DNA of 64,000 nucleotides. It comes from JAAFHZ01 sp964247085. Lineage in GTDB: Bacteria > Cyanobacteriota > Cyanobacteriia > Cyanobacteriales > Chamaesiphonaceae. This document shows, piece by piece, positions 27,777 to 37,221 of the stretch (positions within the stretch are counted from its first letter, which is position 1; the number at the start of each line of letters is the position of its first letter). The position numbers were made by a program, and so were the translations under genes. The DNA lies in the NCBI GenBank assembly GCA_964247085.1, contig CAXTSX010000004.1, positions 66,707 through 130,706 of the forward strand, in the 5' to 3' direction. Below the pieces are notes generated by a model that saw only the letters and a program-made list of their open reading frames with translations, did not search any database and was not told where the DNA came from.

Positions 27777-29789
27777 ATGCCAGCACCAACCATCACCGCC
27801 TTTCCCCTCGCTGCTGTAGTAGGCCAAGAAGCCATCAAACTGGCCTTGCTCCTGGCCGCGATCGATCCCACCCTTGGCGGCGTAGCCATTGCTGGCCGAC
27901 GCGGTACCGCCAAATCCGTCATGGCCAGAGCCGTCCATGCCTTATTGCCGCCGATCGAAGTCGTCAGCGGCAGCATTAGTAACAGCGATCCCAACAACCC
28001 CGGTGATTGGGACGATGTGATTGCGGCGCAACTGGCCGGAGTGGAGACCATTCCCACCCAAATGGTTCCGGCTCCCTTTGTCCAAATTCCTTTGGGCATT
28101 ACCGAAGACCGGTTACTGGGGGCGGTGGACTTAGATAAATCCGTCCGGGCAGGTCAGGCTGTGTTTCAACCCGGATTATTAGCACAAGCCAATCGCGGCG
28201 TGCTGTACATCGATGAAATCAATTTACTCGATGACCAAATTGCCAATTTATTGCTGACCGTTCTCACCGAAGGTCGTAACCAAATTGAACGGGAAGGCAT
28301 TAGCATCCAGCATCCCTGCAAACCATTACTGATTGCCACTTATAACCCCGAAGAAGGCTCCCTGCGCGAGCATTTACTCGATCGCATCGCTATTTCCTTA
28401 TCCGCTGATGGGGTATTGGGAATTGACGATCGAGTGCAGGCTGTTGGTCAAGCGATCGGTTATGCCAAATCGCCCCAGGATTTTTTGGCTCAGTACGAAG
28501 AAGAAACCGATAACCTCAAAACCCAGATTATTTTGGCGCGGGAATGGCTAAAAGAAGTCTCGATCGCCACTGAACAAATCGCTTATTTGGTCAATGAAGC
28601 CATTCGGGGCGGGGTGATGGGTCATCGGGCTGAATTATTTGCCGTGCGAGTGGCGATGGCCGCTGCCGCCCTAGAAGGACGTAGTAATGTCAATGCCGAA
28701 GATTTACGCCGCGCCGTCGAGTTAGTAATTGTGCCCCGCGCCACAGTGTTGCAAACTCAACAGGATGATCCACCCCCGCCCCCACCTCCACAGCCCCAGG
28801 ATCAAGGGGAAGACGACCAAGATCAGGAGCCAGAAGACAATGATCAAGACGACGAACCACCGGAAGATCAGCCGGAAGAGCCCCCGAATATTCCCGAAGA
28901 ATTTATCTTCGACCCAGAAGGAGTAATTCTGGATGATAGCGTAATGTATTTTGCCCAGAATGCCAAACAAAAACAGGGCAAATCTGGCAGCCGCAGCCTG
29001 GTCTTTTCTGAAGATCGAGGACGCTACGTGAAGCCGATTCTACCGCGCGGTAAAGTTCGCCGAATTGCCGTGGATGCGACACTGAGAGCAGCAGCCCCCT
29101 ATCAAAAATCCCGGCGGCTGCGCCAGCCCGATCGCAAAGTAATTGTGGAACAAAGCGATATTCGGGGTAAGAAGCTGGCCCGGCGTTCCGGCGCTTTAAT
29201 TGTCTTCGTCGTTGATGCTTCCGGCTCCATGGCGCTGAATCGGATGCAATCCGCCAAAGGCGCGGTCATGCGCTTGCTCACCGAAGCCTATCAAAACCGC
29301 GATCAAGTAGCCCTGATTCCCTTCCGGGGCGAACAGGCCGAAGTATTGCTGCCCCCCACTCGATCGATCGCCATGGCCAAACGCCGCCTGGAAAGAATGC
29401 CCTGTGGTGGTGGTTCGCCCCTAGCACATGGCTTGACTCAAGCCGTGCGGCTGGGCGTGAATGCTCAAAGTGGTGGGGATGTTGGTCAGGTGGTGGTGAT
29501 CGCGATTACCGATGGCCGGGGCAATGTGTCGTTGAAGCGATCGCTCGGCGAAGAAATCCCCGCAGGCGAGAAACCAGATATCAAAGGCGAACTGCTAGAA
29601 ATTGCTGGCCGTTTTCGTACTCTAAACATGAAACTCTTGGTAATTGATACCGAGAATAAATTCATCTCCACCGGCTTCGCCAAAGAACTAGCCACCAAAG
29701 CCGGGGGGAATTACTACCACCTCCCCAAAGCCACCGATCAATCGATCGCCACCACCGCCATGAGCGCCATTGCCGACATGCGCAGCTAA
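27777..29789 (+). CDS. chlD: magnesium chelatase subunit D
   Basis: 670 aa. N-terminal AAA+ domain with Walker A GRRGTAKS (40-47) and Walker B LYIDEINLLDDQ; a Pro/Asp/Glu-rich linker about 320-385; C-terminal von Willebrand A domain with the MIDAS DASGSMALNRM near 477. With ChlI and ChlH it inserts Mg into protoporphyrin IX, the first step unique to chlorophyll. ChlD's degenerate AAA site and VWA integrin-binding layout are as expected. chlI and chlH are not in the window. Confidence 0.97.
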   Translation: MPAPTITAFPLAAVVGQEAIKLALLLAAIDPTLGGVAIAGRRGTAKSVMARAVHALLPPIEVVSGSISNSDPNNPGDWDDVIAAQLAGVETIPTQMVPAPFVQIPLGITEDRLLGAVDLDKSVRAGQAVFQPGLLAQANRGVLYIDEINLLDDQIANLLLTVLTEGRNQIEREGISIQHPCKPLLIATYNPEEGSLREHLLDRIAISLSADGVLGIDDRVQAVGQAIGYAKSPQDFLAQYEEETDNLKTQIILAREWLKEVSIATEQIAYLVNEAIRGGVMGHRAELFAVRVAMAAAALEGRSNVNAEDLRRAVELVIVPRATVLQTQQDDPPPPPPPQPQDQGEDDQDQEPEDNDQDDEPPEDQPEEPPNIPEEFIFDPEGVILDDSVMYFAQNAKQKQGKSGSRSLVFSEDRGRYVKPILPRGKVRRIAVDATLRAAAPYQKSRRLRQPDRKVIVEQSDIRGKKLARRSGALIVFVVDASGSMALNRMQSAKGAVMRLLTEAYQNRDQVALIPFRGEQAEVLLPPTRSIAMAKRRLERMPCGGGSPLAHGLTQAVRLGVNAQSGGDVGQVVVIAITDGRGNVSLKRSLGEEIPAGEKPDIKGELLEIAGRFRTLNMKLLVIDTENKFISTGFAKELATKAGGNYYHLPKATDQSIATTAMSAIADMRS

Positions 29790-29880
29790 ATAGTACTATT
29801 GAACTTAAATAAATTTTATTTTTGAATAGTCAATACAACAAATCTTGGCATCCCAAAAATCGACCCGTATGTAGGGGAGT

Positions 29881-30025
29881 TTGAGGGGAGGCATCCCGTC
29901 CCCTCAATGGGGGGTCTGGGGGTCAGAACCCCCAGATTCTGGTTCCTCTAACCCAGCAAAGATCATGGATTAAATAAGATCTGAAACTGCCCTCACCCCA
30001 GCCCTCTCCCAAGAGTGGGAGAGGG
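29881..30025. repeat. cluster of three GC-rich hairpins between chlD and ligA
   Basis: Three perfect inverted repeats follow one another: 29881-29889/29899-29907, 29915-29923/29928-29936 and CCCTCTCCCA/TGGGAGAGGG at 30002-30011/30016-30025. The last, in its context of CCTCACCCCAGCCCTCTCCC, resembles a dispersed intergenic repeat seen widely in cyanobacterial genomes. No T-run follows, so these are not classical terminators. The rest of the 295-bp spacer (29790-30084) shows nothing else. Confidence 0.7.
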
Positions 30026-30084
30026 AGCAAGAGTTTCAAGTTACTTAATTTTCGATCCTAAGAAATATTTCTCTTAACAATGAA

Positions 30085-32091
30085 ATGACCCCTGAAATTA
30101 CTGATCGCACTCACCAACTCCGCCAACAACTTCAAACCGCCGGATATGCCTACTACGTCTTAGACAATCCCATCATGGAAGACGCAGTATACGATCGACT
30201 CTACCGCGAACTCCAAGACCTCGAACAACAACACCCCGAACTGATCACCCCCGACAGCCCCACCCAACGCATCGGCAGCAAACTCACCAGCCAAACCGGC
30301 GCGGTGAAACACCGCATCCCCCTCTACAGCCTAGAAAACGCCTTCGACCTCACCGAATTCGCCAACTGGCAAACCGGCTGGCAACGAGTCGCCGGACAAG
30401 AAATCCAAGCCGAATACGTTTGCGAACTCAAAATCGATGGCAACGCCCTCGCCCTCACCTACCACAACGGCATCCTCGTACGCGGCTGCACCCGAGGCGA
30501 TGGAGTCACCGGCGAAGACATCACCACCAACATCAAAACCATTCGATCGATCCCCCTCAAACTGGCTATCGAAAACCCCCCAGAGTTTGTCGAAATTCGC
30601 GGCGAAGCCTTTATCCCCGTCGCCACCTTCAGCACCATCAATCAAGAACGGGAAGCCCAAGGCGAATCGCTGTTTGCCAACCCCCGCAACGCCGCCGCTG
30701 GCACTCTCCGTCAACTAGATCCCCAAATTGTCGCCAACCGCCGCCTAGATTTTTTTGCCTACACCCTGCACTGGCCAGACGAACAAGCGATCGACTCCCA
30801 ATGGGCATCCTTAGAATTTTTGAAAAAACTGGGATTCAAAGTCAATCCCAACTGCCAACTCTGTCCTGCTCTTGCCGGAGTTCAGGACTTCTACGACCAC
30901 TGGAATACCGCCCGCCTCGATCTGCCCTACATGACCGACGGTGTAGTGGTGAAAATCAATCCGATCGATCTCCAGCAAGAACTAGGCTTTACTAACAAAT
31001 TCCCCCGCTGGGCAGTCGCCCTCAAATACGCCGCCGAAGAGGCCCCCACCAAATTATTAGACATCAGCGTAAACGTCGGTCGTACCGGGGCGATCACCCC
31101 CCTCGCCCATTTGCAACCGGTGCAACTAGCTGGCACCACCGTGCAACGCGCTACTCTACACAATAGCGATCGCATTGTCCAGCTCGGTCTGAAAATTGGC
31201 GATACGGTAATTGTGCGCAAAGCCGGGGAGATCATCCCCGAAGTAGTGCGAGTATTGCCGGAACTACGGCCAGCCGATGCCCGAGACTTTGTAATGCCGA
31301 CCCATTGCCCAGTTTGTAGTCAGGCGGTCGTAAAATCGTCACTAGAAGCCGTGTTGCGCTGTATTAATCCCCGCTGTGCAGCGATTGTAAAAGGATCGAT
31401 CGTCCATTGGGTCAGTCGGGATGCCCTTGATATCAATGGCGTGGGTGAAAAATTAGTCGAACAACTAGTAGACAAGAGCCTAGTGACATCCGTGGCCGAT
31501 CTCTATGATTTGACCTTAGAAAAAATGTTGGATCTAGAACGGATGGGCGAGAAATCTGCGACTAAAGCTTTGAGTGCGATCGAACAATCAAAATCTCAAC
31601 CCTGGTCGCGGGTTCTATATGGTTTGGGCATTCGTCATGTGGGCAGTTCCAACGCCGAAATAATCAGCCAGAAATTTACCAGCGCCGAGCAATTAGCTCA
31701 GGCCAAAGATCACGAAATTGAAAATATCTATGGTATTGGCAGCGAAATTGCTACCGCCGTTACCCTCTGGTTTCAACAGCCGGACAATTTAGAGTTGATA
31801 GCAAGATTGCGATCGGCTGGCCTAAACTTAGTAAGTGAGCAGACTATCACGACTGGTCCTCAGCCCCTCGGTGGTCAAGTTTTTGTAGTTACCGGTACCC
31901 TCCCCAACTTAAAGCGGGATGAAGCGAAAAAATTGATTCAACAAGCTGGTGGCAAAGTCACTGACTCGGTGAGTAGCCAAACCAATTATTTATTGGCTGG
32001 TGAAAAAGCAGGCTCCAAGCTGGCTAAGGCAGAGAAGCTCGGGGTGAAAGTTATTTCCGAGGCAGAATTAATGAGCTTATTGCAGGAATAA
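30085..32091 (+). CDS. ligA: NAD-dependent DNA ligase
   Basis: 668 aa, full length. Adenylation domain with the lysine of CELKIDGNAL; OB fold after it; a four-Cys zinc finger (CPVC ... C ... C at about 408-431); helix-hairpin-helix region; C-terminal BRCT domain (about 590-668, GGQVFVVTGTLPNLKRDEA). Joins nicks in replication and repair. The 5' third is very rich in CCC/GCC codons compared with the 3' half, a noticeable change in codon use within one gene. Confidence 0.97.
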   Translation: MTPEITDRTHQLRQQLQTAGYAYYVLDNPIMEDAVYDRLYRELQDLEQQHPELITPDSPTQRIGSKLTSQTGAVKHRIPLYSLENAFDLTEFANWQTGWQRVAGQEIQAEYVCELKIDGNALALTYHNGILVRGCTRGDGVTGEDITTNIKTIRSIPLKLAIENPPEFVEIRGEAFIPVATFSTINQEREAQGESLFANPRNAAAGTLRQLDPQIVANRRLDFFAYTLHWPDEQAIDSQWASLEFLKKLGFKVNPNCQLCPALAGVQDFYDHWNTARLDLPYMTDGVVVKINPIDLQQELGFTNKFPRWAVALKYAAEEAPTKLLDISVNVGRTGAITPLAHLQPVQLAGTTVQRATLHNSDRIVQLGLKIGDTVIVRKAGEIIPEVVRVLPELRPADARDFVMPTHCPVCSQAVVKSSLEAVLRCINPRCAAIVKGSIVHWVSRDALDINGVGEKLVEQLVDKSLVTSVADLYDLTLEKMLDLERMGEKSATKALSAIEQSKSQPWSRVLYGLGIRHVGSSNAEIISQKFTSAEQLAQAKDHEIENIYGIGSEIATAVTLWFQQPDNLELIARLRSAGLNLVSEQTITTGPQPLGGQVFVVTGTLPNLKRDEAKKLIQQAGGKVTDSVSSQTNYLLAGEKAGSKLAKAEKLGVKVISEAELMSLLQE

Positions 32092-32121
32092 AATTGCCAT
32101 CAAAATAGTGGCTTTCGACCC

Positions 32122-32544
32122 TCAGGATTTAGCCTGAACTTGACCAGATAAATAGCGATACCAATCCATCGCGATCGATACATCGGTAAAAGGAATACTA
32201 GCTTTAGAATCGGTTTTGAGGAACAGATCGATCGCAATGGACTTGCCGCGTTCTGGCAGATTCGGGTCATCTAGCCCAAAAGATTGATTATCAATACACA
32301 GCTTGATTTCCCGTACATTGGATATTTGAACAGATTGCAGATCGATCGGCTCTTTCCGAGTGGGTTTACCCCAAGTCAGCTGATCATCTTTCTGGCCAAG
32401 CGCCGCATAAACATCATATTTATAGCGATCGAACTGTCCCGCCCAGCGCTCATAGGCTTGCAATTTTTGATACTCATTCCAACCGGCCCAAGCCAGCCAG
32501 AAGAAGGCTATGAGTAGCGGCAGCCACATTAATCCACGTTGCAT
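32122..32544 (-). CDS. conserved protein with N-terminal membrane anchor
   Basis: 140 aa. One hydrophobic helix at residues 5-22 (WLPLLIAFFWLAWAGW) then a soluble, mostly beta domain without recognisable catalytic residues. The Tyr/Arg-rich segment AYERWAGQFDRYKYDVY follows the anchor. It could be a membrane-anchored or uncleaved-signal protein facing the periplasm or lumen. Converges on ligA (31 bp apart). Not recognised. Confidence 0.55.
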   Translation of the reverse strand: MQRGLMWLPLLIAFFWLAWAGWNEYQKLQAYERWAGQFDRYKYDVYAALGQKDDQLTWGKPTRKEPIDLQSVQISNVREIKLCIDNQSFGLDDPNLPERGKSIAIDLFLKTDSKASIPFTDVSIAMDWYRYLSGQVQAKS

Positions 32545-32591
32545 CGATATCTCCAGTTAATTTTCGGCTTACCTTTCCAAGCTATATCTAT

Positions 32592-33182
32592 TTAGCTTTC
32601 CGAGCTTGGTTCTGTGGCAAATATAATATCCTCGTAAACTTGTTCGATGGGAAAAGTCAATGTAACGCTGGTCAGCTCCACCGTATCACCTGGATCATAG
32701 TCAATAATCCGCCAGTTATCGTCACCAGTTTTGCGAAATAGTTCGATCGCCATCGTCTCAGAATCAACCAGAGCATATTCTTGCAAAATAGGATTACGCC
32801 GATATAGTTTGAACTTATTTCCTCGGTCATAAGCTTCAGTAGAAGAGGAGAGGACTTCGATGATCAGGCAGGGGTAGGTGATGTATTGGATATTGGTTTT
32901 ATCTCTCTCATCACAGGTAACACTAACATCGGGATATACATAGTGACTGGAAGTATGGATGTTGACTCTGCAATCAGAATTACCTGTTTGACAACTACTA
33001 CCTCGCAGGTGGTTTTTCAGCAGAAAGGCAACGTTCAATGCAATCCGCCCATGATTTAAAGTTCCACCAGTCATCGCATAAACTTCACCATCAATGTACT
33101 CATGACGAACTTGTTGCTGTTCTTCCCAAGCAAAGTACTCTGCGGGGGTGAATCTAGGAAAATTTTCTTTAGCAGCAATCAT
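32592..33182 (-). CDS. Uma2 family protein (DUF820, PD-(D/E)XK fold)
   Basis: 196 aa. Starts with the family text RFTPAEYFAWEEQQQVRHEYIDGEVYAMTGG and continues with YVYPDVSVTCDE and PCLIIEVLSSSTEAYDRGNKF. The D ... E-V core belongs to the restriction-endonuclease-like fold. Cyanobacterial genomes carry dozens of Uma2 copies with unclear function, possibly linked to mobile or defence activity. Complete, no frameshift. Confidence 0.93.
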   Translation of the reverse strand: MIAAKENFPRFTPAEYFAWEEQQQVRHEYIDGEVYAMTGGTLNHGRIALNVAFLLKNHLRGSSCQTGNSDCRVNIHTSSHYVYPDVSVTCDERDKTNIQYITYPCLIIEVLSSSTEAYDRGNKFKLYRRNPILQEYALVDSETMAIELFRKTGDDNWRIIDYDPGDTVELTSVTLTFPIEQVYEDIIFATEPSSES

Positions 33183-33290
33183 CTTAAAACCTTAAAAACA
33201 ATGAACTGACTGGTTTTCGACTTTTACATTATATCACCAGTCTGATTTTGATTTAGTTTGTTGATAATACATGCAAATGTCTACTCTCAC

Positions 33291-33316
33291 CAAAAAAGCC
33301 CGCATTTAGCGGGCTT
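33291..33316 (-). terminator. rho-independent terminator of typA
   Basis: On the - strand AAGCCCGC, loop TAAAT, GCGGGCTT (arms 33309-33316 and 33296-33303) followed by a run of six T. It lies 39 bp after the typA stop. Confidence 0.9.
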
Positions 33317-33354
33317 AGAAATTATTTCAATTCAAGTTAATACACTACCGAATA

Positions 33355-35142
33355 TTAGCGTTTAACTAACTTCTTGGAGAGCTTCCGCAGGCGAATGGAT
33401 TCCGGCGTTACTTCCACCATTTCATCAGGCCCAATGTACTCCAAAGCCCGCTCTAGATTCATATCGATCGGAGCCTGCAATTGCACCAATTCTTCCCCAC
33501 CCGAAGCCCGGTGGTTAGTAAGCTGCTTGCTCTTACAGATATTCAGCTCCATATCTTGACCCCGGTTATTTTCACCGATGATCATGCCTTTATAGACCTT
33601 AGTCCCGGGCTTGATAAAGAACGTACCGCGATCCTCAGCACCCATCAACGAATAGTCAGTCGCTACCCCTTCTTCAAAAGAAATTAGGACACCATTGCGG
33701 CGGGCTGTAATATCGCCACAGACGGGGCGATATTCCAAGAAGCTGTGGTTCATGATGCCGTCGCCTCTGGTGGCGCGCATAAAGTCACCCCGGAAGCCAA
33801 TTAAGCCTCTGGCCGGTACCACAAATTCTAGGATCGATCGACCGTTAGAAGCCATCATATTTTGCATTTCGGCTTTGCGCTGACCCAAACGTTCGACACA
33901 ACCACCAACGGCTTCTTCGGGCACGTCTAAGGCCAGCAACTCGTAAGGCTCACATTTTTGACCGTTAATTTCCCGATAAATTACCTGCGGCTGAGATACT
34001 TGGAATTCGTATCCTTCCCGACGCATGGTTTCAATCAGAATGCCCAAGTGCAATTCACCCCGGCCAGAAACAGAAAGTTTGTCAGGTGAATCAGTTTCTT
34101 CGACGCGCAAAGCAACGTTGGTATCGAGTTCTTTGAACAGTCGATCGCGCACTTGACGAGAAGTTACCAGCTTGCCTTCTTGACCCGCAAATGGTGAATC
34201 ATTTACGCAGAAAGTCATTTGCAAAGTAGGTTCATCCACTTTGATCATCGGCAGTGCCAACGGTTCATCCGGGCAAGCGATCGTTTCCCCAATGTTGGCA
34301 TCCGCAAACCCAGCTACGGCAATAATGTTACCGGCACTAGCCGATGGGATATCAATCCGCTTCAAACCTTCAAAACCCATCAGCTTACTGATTTTGCCCT
34401 TGAGGATCGAGCCGTCTTCCCGTAGCAAGGAAGCCTGTTGACCCATTTTGATGGTGCCGTTATGCACCTTACCAATCACGATCCGACCTAAGTAATCGGA
34501 GTAGTCGATGGTGGTAACTTGCAGTTGCAGCGGCTTTTCAGAGTCACCAACGGGAGGTGGCACATGGCGCAAGATGGCATTGAAGAGTGGCTCCATTGTG
34601 GTGCTTTCTTCTTCTAATTTATCTTTGGCAAAGCCAGAGATGCCGGAAGCAAACAGATGCGGGAAGTCGCACTGGTCGTCATCAGCACCTAATTCGACGA
34701 ACAAGTCAAATACTTTATCAACAGCAGCATCCGGTTCAGCGGAAGGTCGATCGATCTTGTTGACTACCACGATCGGACGTAAGCCTTTGGCTAGGGCTTT
34801 GGTCAGAACAAAGCGGGTCTGGGGCATTGGGCCTTCGTTGGCATCGACGATCAAAATACAGCCATCGACCATGCCTAATACCCGTTCGACTTCGCCACCA
34901 AAGTCGGCGTGTCCAGGGGTATCGATGATGTTGATCAGGGTGTCTTTGTACCGGACAGCGGTGTTCTTGGACAGAATTGTAATACCACGTTCACGCTCGA
35001 TGTCGTTGGAATCCATCACGCAGGTAGGCACTTCTTCGCCCTCGCGGAAAATTCCAGACTGTTTGAGCAATGCATCAACGAGGGTTGTTTTACCGTGGTC
35101 TACGTGGGCGATAATCGCAACGTTACGAATGGGAATCGTCAT
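33355..35142 (-). CDS. typA: translational GTPase TypA/BipA
   Basis: 595 aa. GTP-binding motifs AHVDHGKTT (G1), DTPGHADFGGEVERV (G3) and NKIDRP (G4); then EF-G-like domains II, III and V and the BipA-specific C-terminal domain (SRGLIGFRGDFMRATRGDG, ending RLRKLSKKLVKR). Ribosome-associated GTPase used under stress and for ribosome assembly. Divergent from the methyltransferase gene with a 208-bp spacer that holds both promoters; no other signal was recognised there. Confidence 0.97.
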   Translation of the reverse strand: MTIPIRNVAIIAHVDHGKTTLVDALLKQSGIFREGEEVPTCVMDSNDIERERGITILSKNTAVRYKDTLINIIDTPGHADFGGEVERVLGMVDGCILIVDANEGPMPQTRFVLTKALAKGLRPIVVVNKIDRPSAEPDAAVDKVFDLFVELGADDDQCDFPHLFASGISGFAKDKLEEESTTMEPLFNAILRHVPPPVGDSEKPLQLQVTTIDYSDYLGRIVIGKVHNGTIKMGQQASLLREDGSILKGKISKLMGFEGLKRIDIPSASAGNIIAVAGFADANIGETIACPDEPLALPMIKVDEPTLQMTFCVNDSPFAGQEGKLVTSRQVRDRLFKELDTNVALRVEETDSPDKLSVSGRGELHLGILIETMRREGYEFQVSQPQVIYREINGQKCEPYELLALDVPEEAVGGCVERLGQRKAEMQNMMASNGRSILEFVVPARGLIGFRGDFMRATRGDGIMNHSFLEYRPVCGDITARRNGVLISFEEGVATDYSLMGAEDRGTFFIKPGTKVYKGMIIGENNRGQDMELNICKSKQLTNHRASGGEELVQLQAPIDMNLERALEYIGPDEMVEVTPESIRLRKLSKKLVKR

Positions 35143-35350
35143 AAGTTAGAGAGAAGTAACTCGCAATATAAATTTTCGTGCTATCGATCGAAGGATTGTG
35201 AACAATCATTTACAATTCTACCTTATGACTTTGGCTTAGGGATTAGCTTTTGGTCAGAGTAAAAACATTTCGTGATCCCCAGAGGCTTTTGGTCAGTGGT
35301 GGGCAGCAGAAAGACCATATATTTGAAGAAACAAATTATTTTAAAAAGCC

Positions 35351-36520
35351 ATGGATGTTAGCCAAGCCGTTCAAAAACTCTACGATACCTATCCTTTCCC
35401 ACCAGATCCATTACTGGATGAAATACCGCCGGGATATAACTGGCGCTGGCAGTGGCAAGCATCCCACAGTTTTTGTTTAGGGCAAATGGCTGCTAAGTCG
35501 GATGTGCGAATTTTGGATGCGGGTTGTGGCACGGGCGTGAGTACCGAATATTTAGTACATCTCAATCCCCAGGCTAACGTGGTCGCGATCGATATCAGCG
35601 CTGGTACCTTAGCTGTCGCGAAAGAACGCTGTCAGCGATCGGGAGCGGAACGGGTGGAATTCCACCACATGAGTTTGTTTGATGTCGATCAGCTGCCTGG
35701 CGAATTTGATTTAATTAATTCCGTGGGAGTTTTACACCATACTGCTGACCCTAAAGGCGGCATCCAAGCCCTGGCCAAAAAATTGGCTCCGGGTGGCTTG
35801 CTGCATATTTTTGTCTATGGCGAAGTGGGTCGCTGGGAAATTAGCCTGATGCAAAAGGCGATCGCGATGCTTCAGGGTGATCAAAAAGGTAACTACACTG
35901 ATGGGGTAAAAGTAGGTCGGGAAATCTTCGCCAATTTACCAGAAACTAATCGGCTGGTGACTCGGGAAAAATCGCGCTGGTCACTAGAAAATCAGCGGGA
36001 TGAATGTTTTGCTGATATGTATGTGCATCCCCAAGAAATTGACTACAATGCGGAAACAATTTTTGAGTTGATTGATGCGGCGGGTTTGGAGTTTATGGGT
36101 TTCTCGAATCCGCAGTTTTGGCAGCTGGAAAGGTTGCTGGGCAAAGCGCCGGACTTAATGGAACGAGCAGCCGGATTGAGTGAAAGACAACGATATCGGT
36201 TGATTGAGTTGCTGGATCCGGAAGTTACTCACTATGAATTTTTCTTGGGTAAACCACCGCTGACTAGGGCGGATTGGTCGCAAGATCAGGCATTGCTGTC
36301 GGCGAAACCGCAGCGGCATCCTTGTATGGAGGGTTGGCCGAGCCGTAGTTTCTTTAACTTCGACTATCAAATTGCCAATGTTGATGATGCGGAGTTTGCT
36401 TTCCTGTCAGCTTGTGATGGTGTGCGATCGGTGCAAGAGTTGCTAACTGAGACGGGGATTGATTTGGCAGGAGTTCGATCGCTCCAGCAAAAGCAGTTGA
36501 TTATGCTGAAAGCTTCTTGA
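35351..36520 (+). CDS. class I SAM-dependent methyltransferase
   Basis: 389 aa. Residues about 55-160 are the SAM fold: ILDAGCGTGVSTEYL (motif I), VVAIDISAGTLAVAKERC, FDLINSVGVLHHTADP. The N-terminal LYDTYPFPPDPLLDE and the C-terminal region (about 300-389, ending LQQKQLIMLKAS) are extra domains common to a cyanobacterial group of these enzymes. Substrate unknown. Its 3' end recurs as a fragment at 37222-37270, beyond the next two genes. Confidence 0.88.
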   Translation: MDVSQAVQKLYDTYPFPPDPLLDEIPPGYNWRWQWQASHSFCLGQMAAKSDVRILDAGCGTGVSTEYLVHLNPQANVVAIDISAGTLAVAKERCQRSGAERVEFHHMSLFDVDQLPGEFDLINSVGVLHHTADPKGGIQALAKKLAPGGLLHIFVYGEVGRWEISLMQKAIAMLQGDQKGNYTDGVKVGREIFANLPETNRLVTREKSRWSLENQRDECFADMYVHPQEIDYNAETIFELIDAAGLEFMGFSNPQFWQLERLLGKAPDLMERAAGLSERQRYRLIELLDPEVTHYEFFLGKPPLTRADWSQDQALLSAKPQRHPCMEGWPSRSFFNFDYQIANVDDAEFAFLSACDGVRSVQELLTETGIDLAGVRSLQQKQLIMLKAS

Positions 36521-36589
36521 AACTTGGGTCTTGCAGTCTTGGTATAACTGAGGTATAACTGAAAAGTAACGATGTTGATTGGTATTGCC

Positions 36590-36826
36590 ATGAAAACCGC
36601 TATTTCTCTTCCTGATGCAGTTTTTACCGAAGCCGAAGCCTTAGCAAAACAGTTGGGCTTGTCCCGCAGTGAGCTGTACTCTAGGGCTTTACAAGCTTTT
36701 TTGGGTAAGTACGATCGGCAGCAAATGTTGAGTAGGTTAAATGAGGTGTATGCGGTAGAGTCTTCTGATCTAGACCCAGAGCTAGCGCAGATGCAGTTTT
36801 CTTCATTGGCTCATGAGGATTGGTAA
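36590..36826 (+). CDS. MazE-like ribbon-helix-helix antitoxin
   Basis: 78 aa from the ATG at 36590 (MKTAISLPDAVFTEAE), which matches how this antitoxin family starts; an ATG at 36572 would add six residues. N-terminal RHH: strand KTAISLPD, then two helices (LAKQLGLSRSELYSRAL). The acidic C-terminus (SSDLDPELAQMQ) would wrap the toxin. Its stop overlaps the toxin start (TAATG), giving translational coupling. It should repress its own promoter. Confidence 0.87.
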   Translation: MKTAISLPDAVFTEAEALAKQLGLSRSELYSRALQAFLGKYDRQQMLSRLNEVYAVESSDLDPELAQMQFSSLAHEDW

Positions 36827-37164
36827 TGTATCGAGGGGAAATTTGGTGGGCAAGTTTGCCGGAACCGGTGGGTTCGGAGCCTGGTTATAATCGTCCGGTG
36901 TTGGTGATTCAAGATGATACTTTTACTCAAAGTTGGATCAATACGATTATTGTGTTGGTGATTACTTCTAATCTTCAGTTAGCGGCAGCGCCTGGTAATG
37001 TGTTGTTGCCAAAGGCGGCATCGGGCTTACCAAAAGATTCGGTGGCTAATGTTTCTCAGATTCTGACGTTAGATAAAAAGTTTTTGGTGGAGCGAATTGG
37101 GGCGCTGCCTGATCATTTACGGGAGGAAGTGGATCAGGGTATTAGGACTATTTTGTATTTGTAG
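36826..37164 (+). CDS. MazF/PemK-family mRNA endonuclease toxin
   Basis: 112 aa from the ATG at 36826, overlapping the antitoxin stop by one base. Family landmarks: YRGEIWWASLPEPVGSEPGYNRPVLVIQ (with the catalytic Arg region), VITSNLQLA and the late SVANVSQILTLDK. Predicted sequence-specific ribonuclease, neutralised by the upstream antitoxin. Intact. The module is followed by a fragment of the neighbouring methyltransferase gene. Confidence 0.93.
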   Translation: MYRGEIWWASLPEPVGSEPGYNRPVLVIQDDTFTQSWINTIIVLVITSNLQLAAAPGNVLLPKAASGLPKDSVANVSQILTLDKKFLVERIGALPDHLREEVDQGIRTILYL

Positions 37165-37221
37165 TTATTGCCCTAAGAATTCTTTCTTGGGTTGAAATTG
37201 GGAAGTTAGGGGGCAATCTTG

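Noticed and set aside
34508..35149. 213-residue + strand frame
   Set aside because: Exact antisense of typA; Ser/Pro/Arg-rich shadow of a conserved gene.
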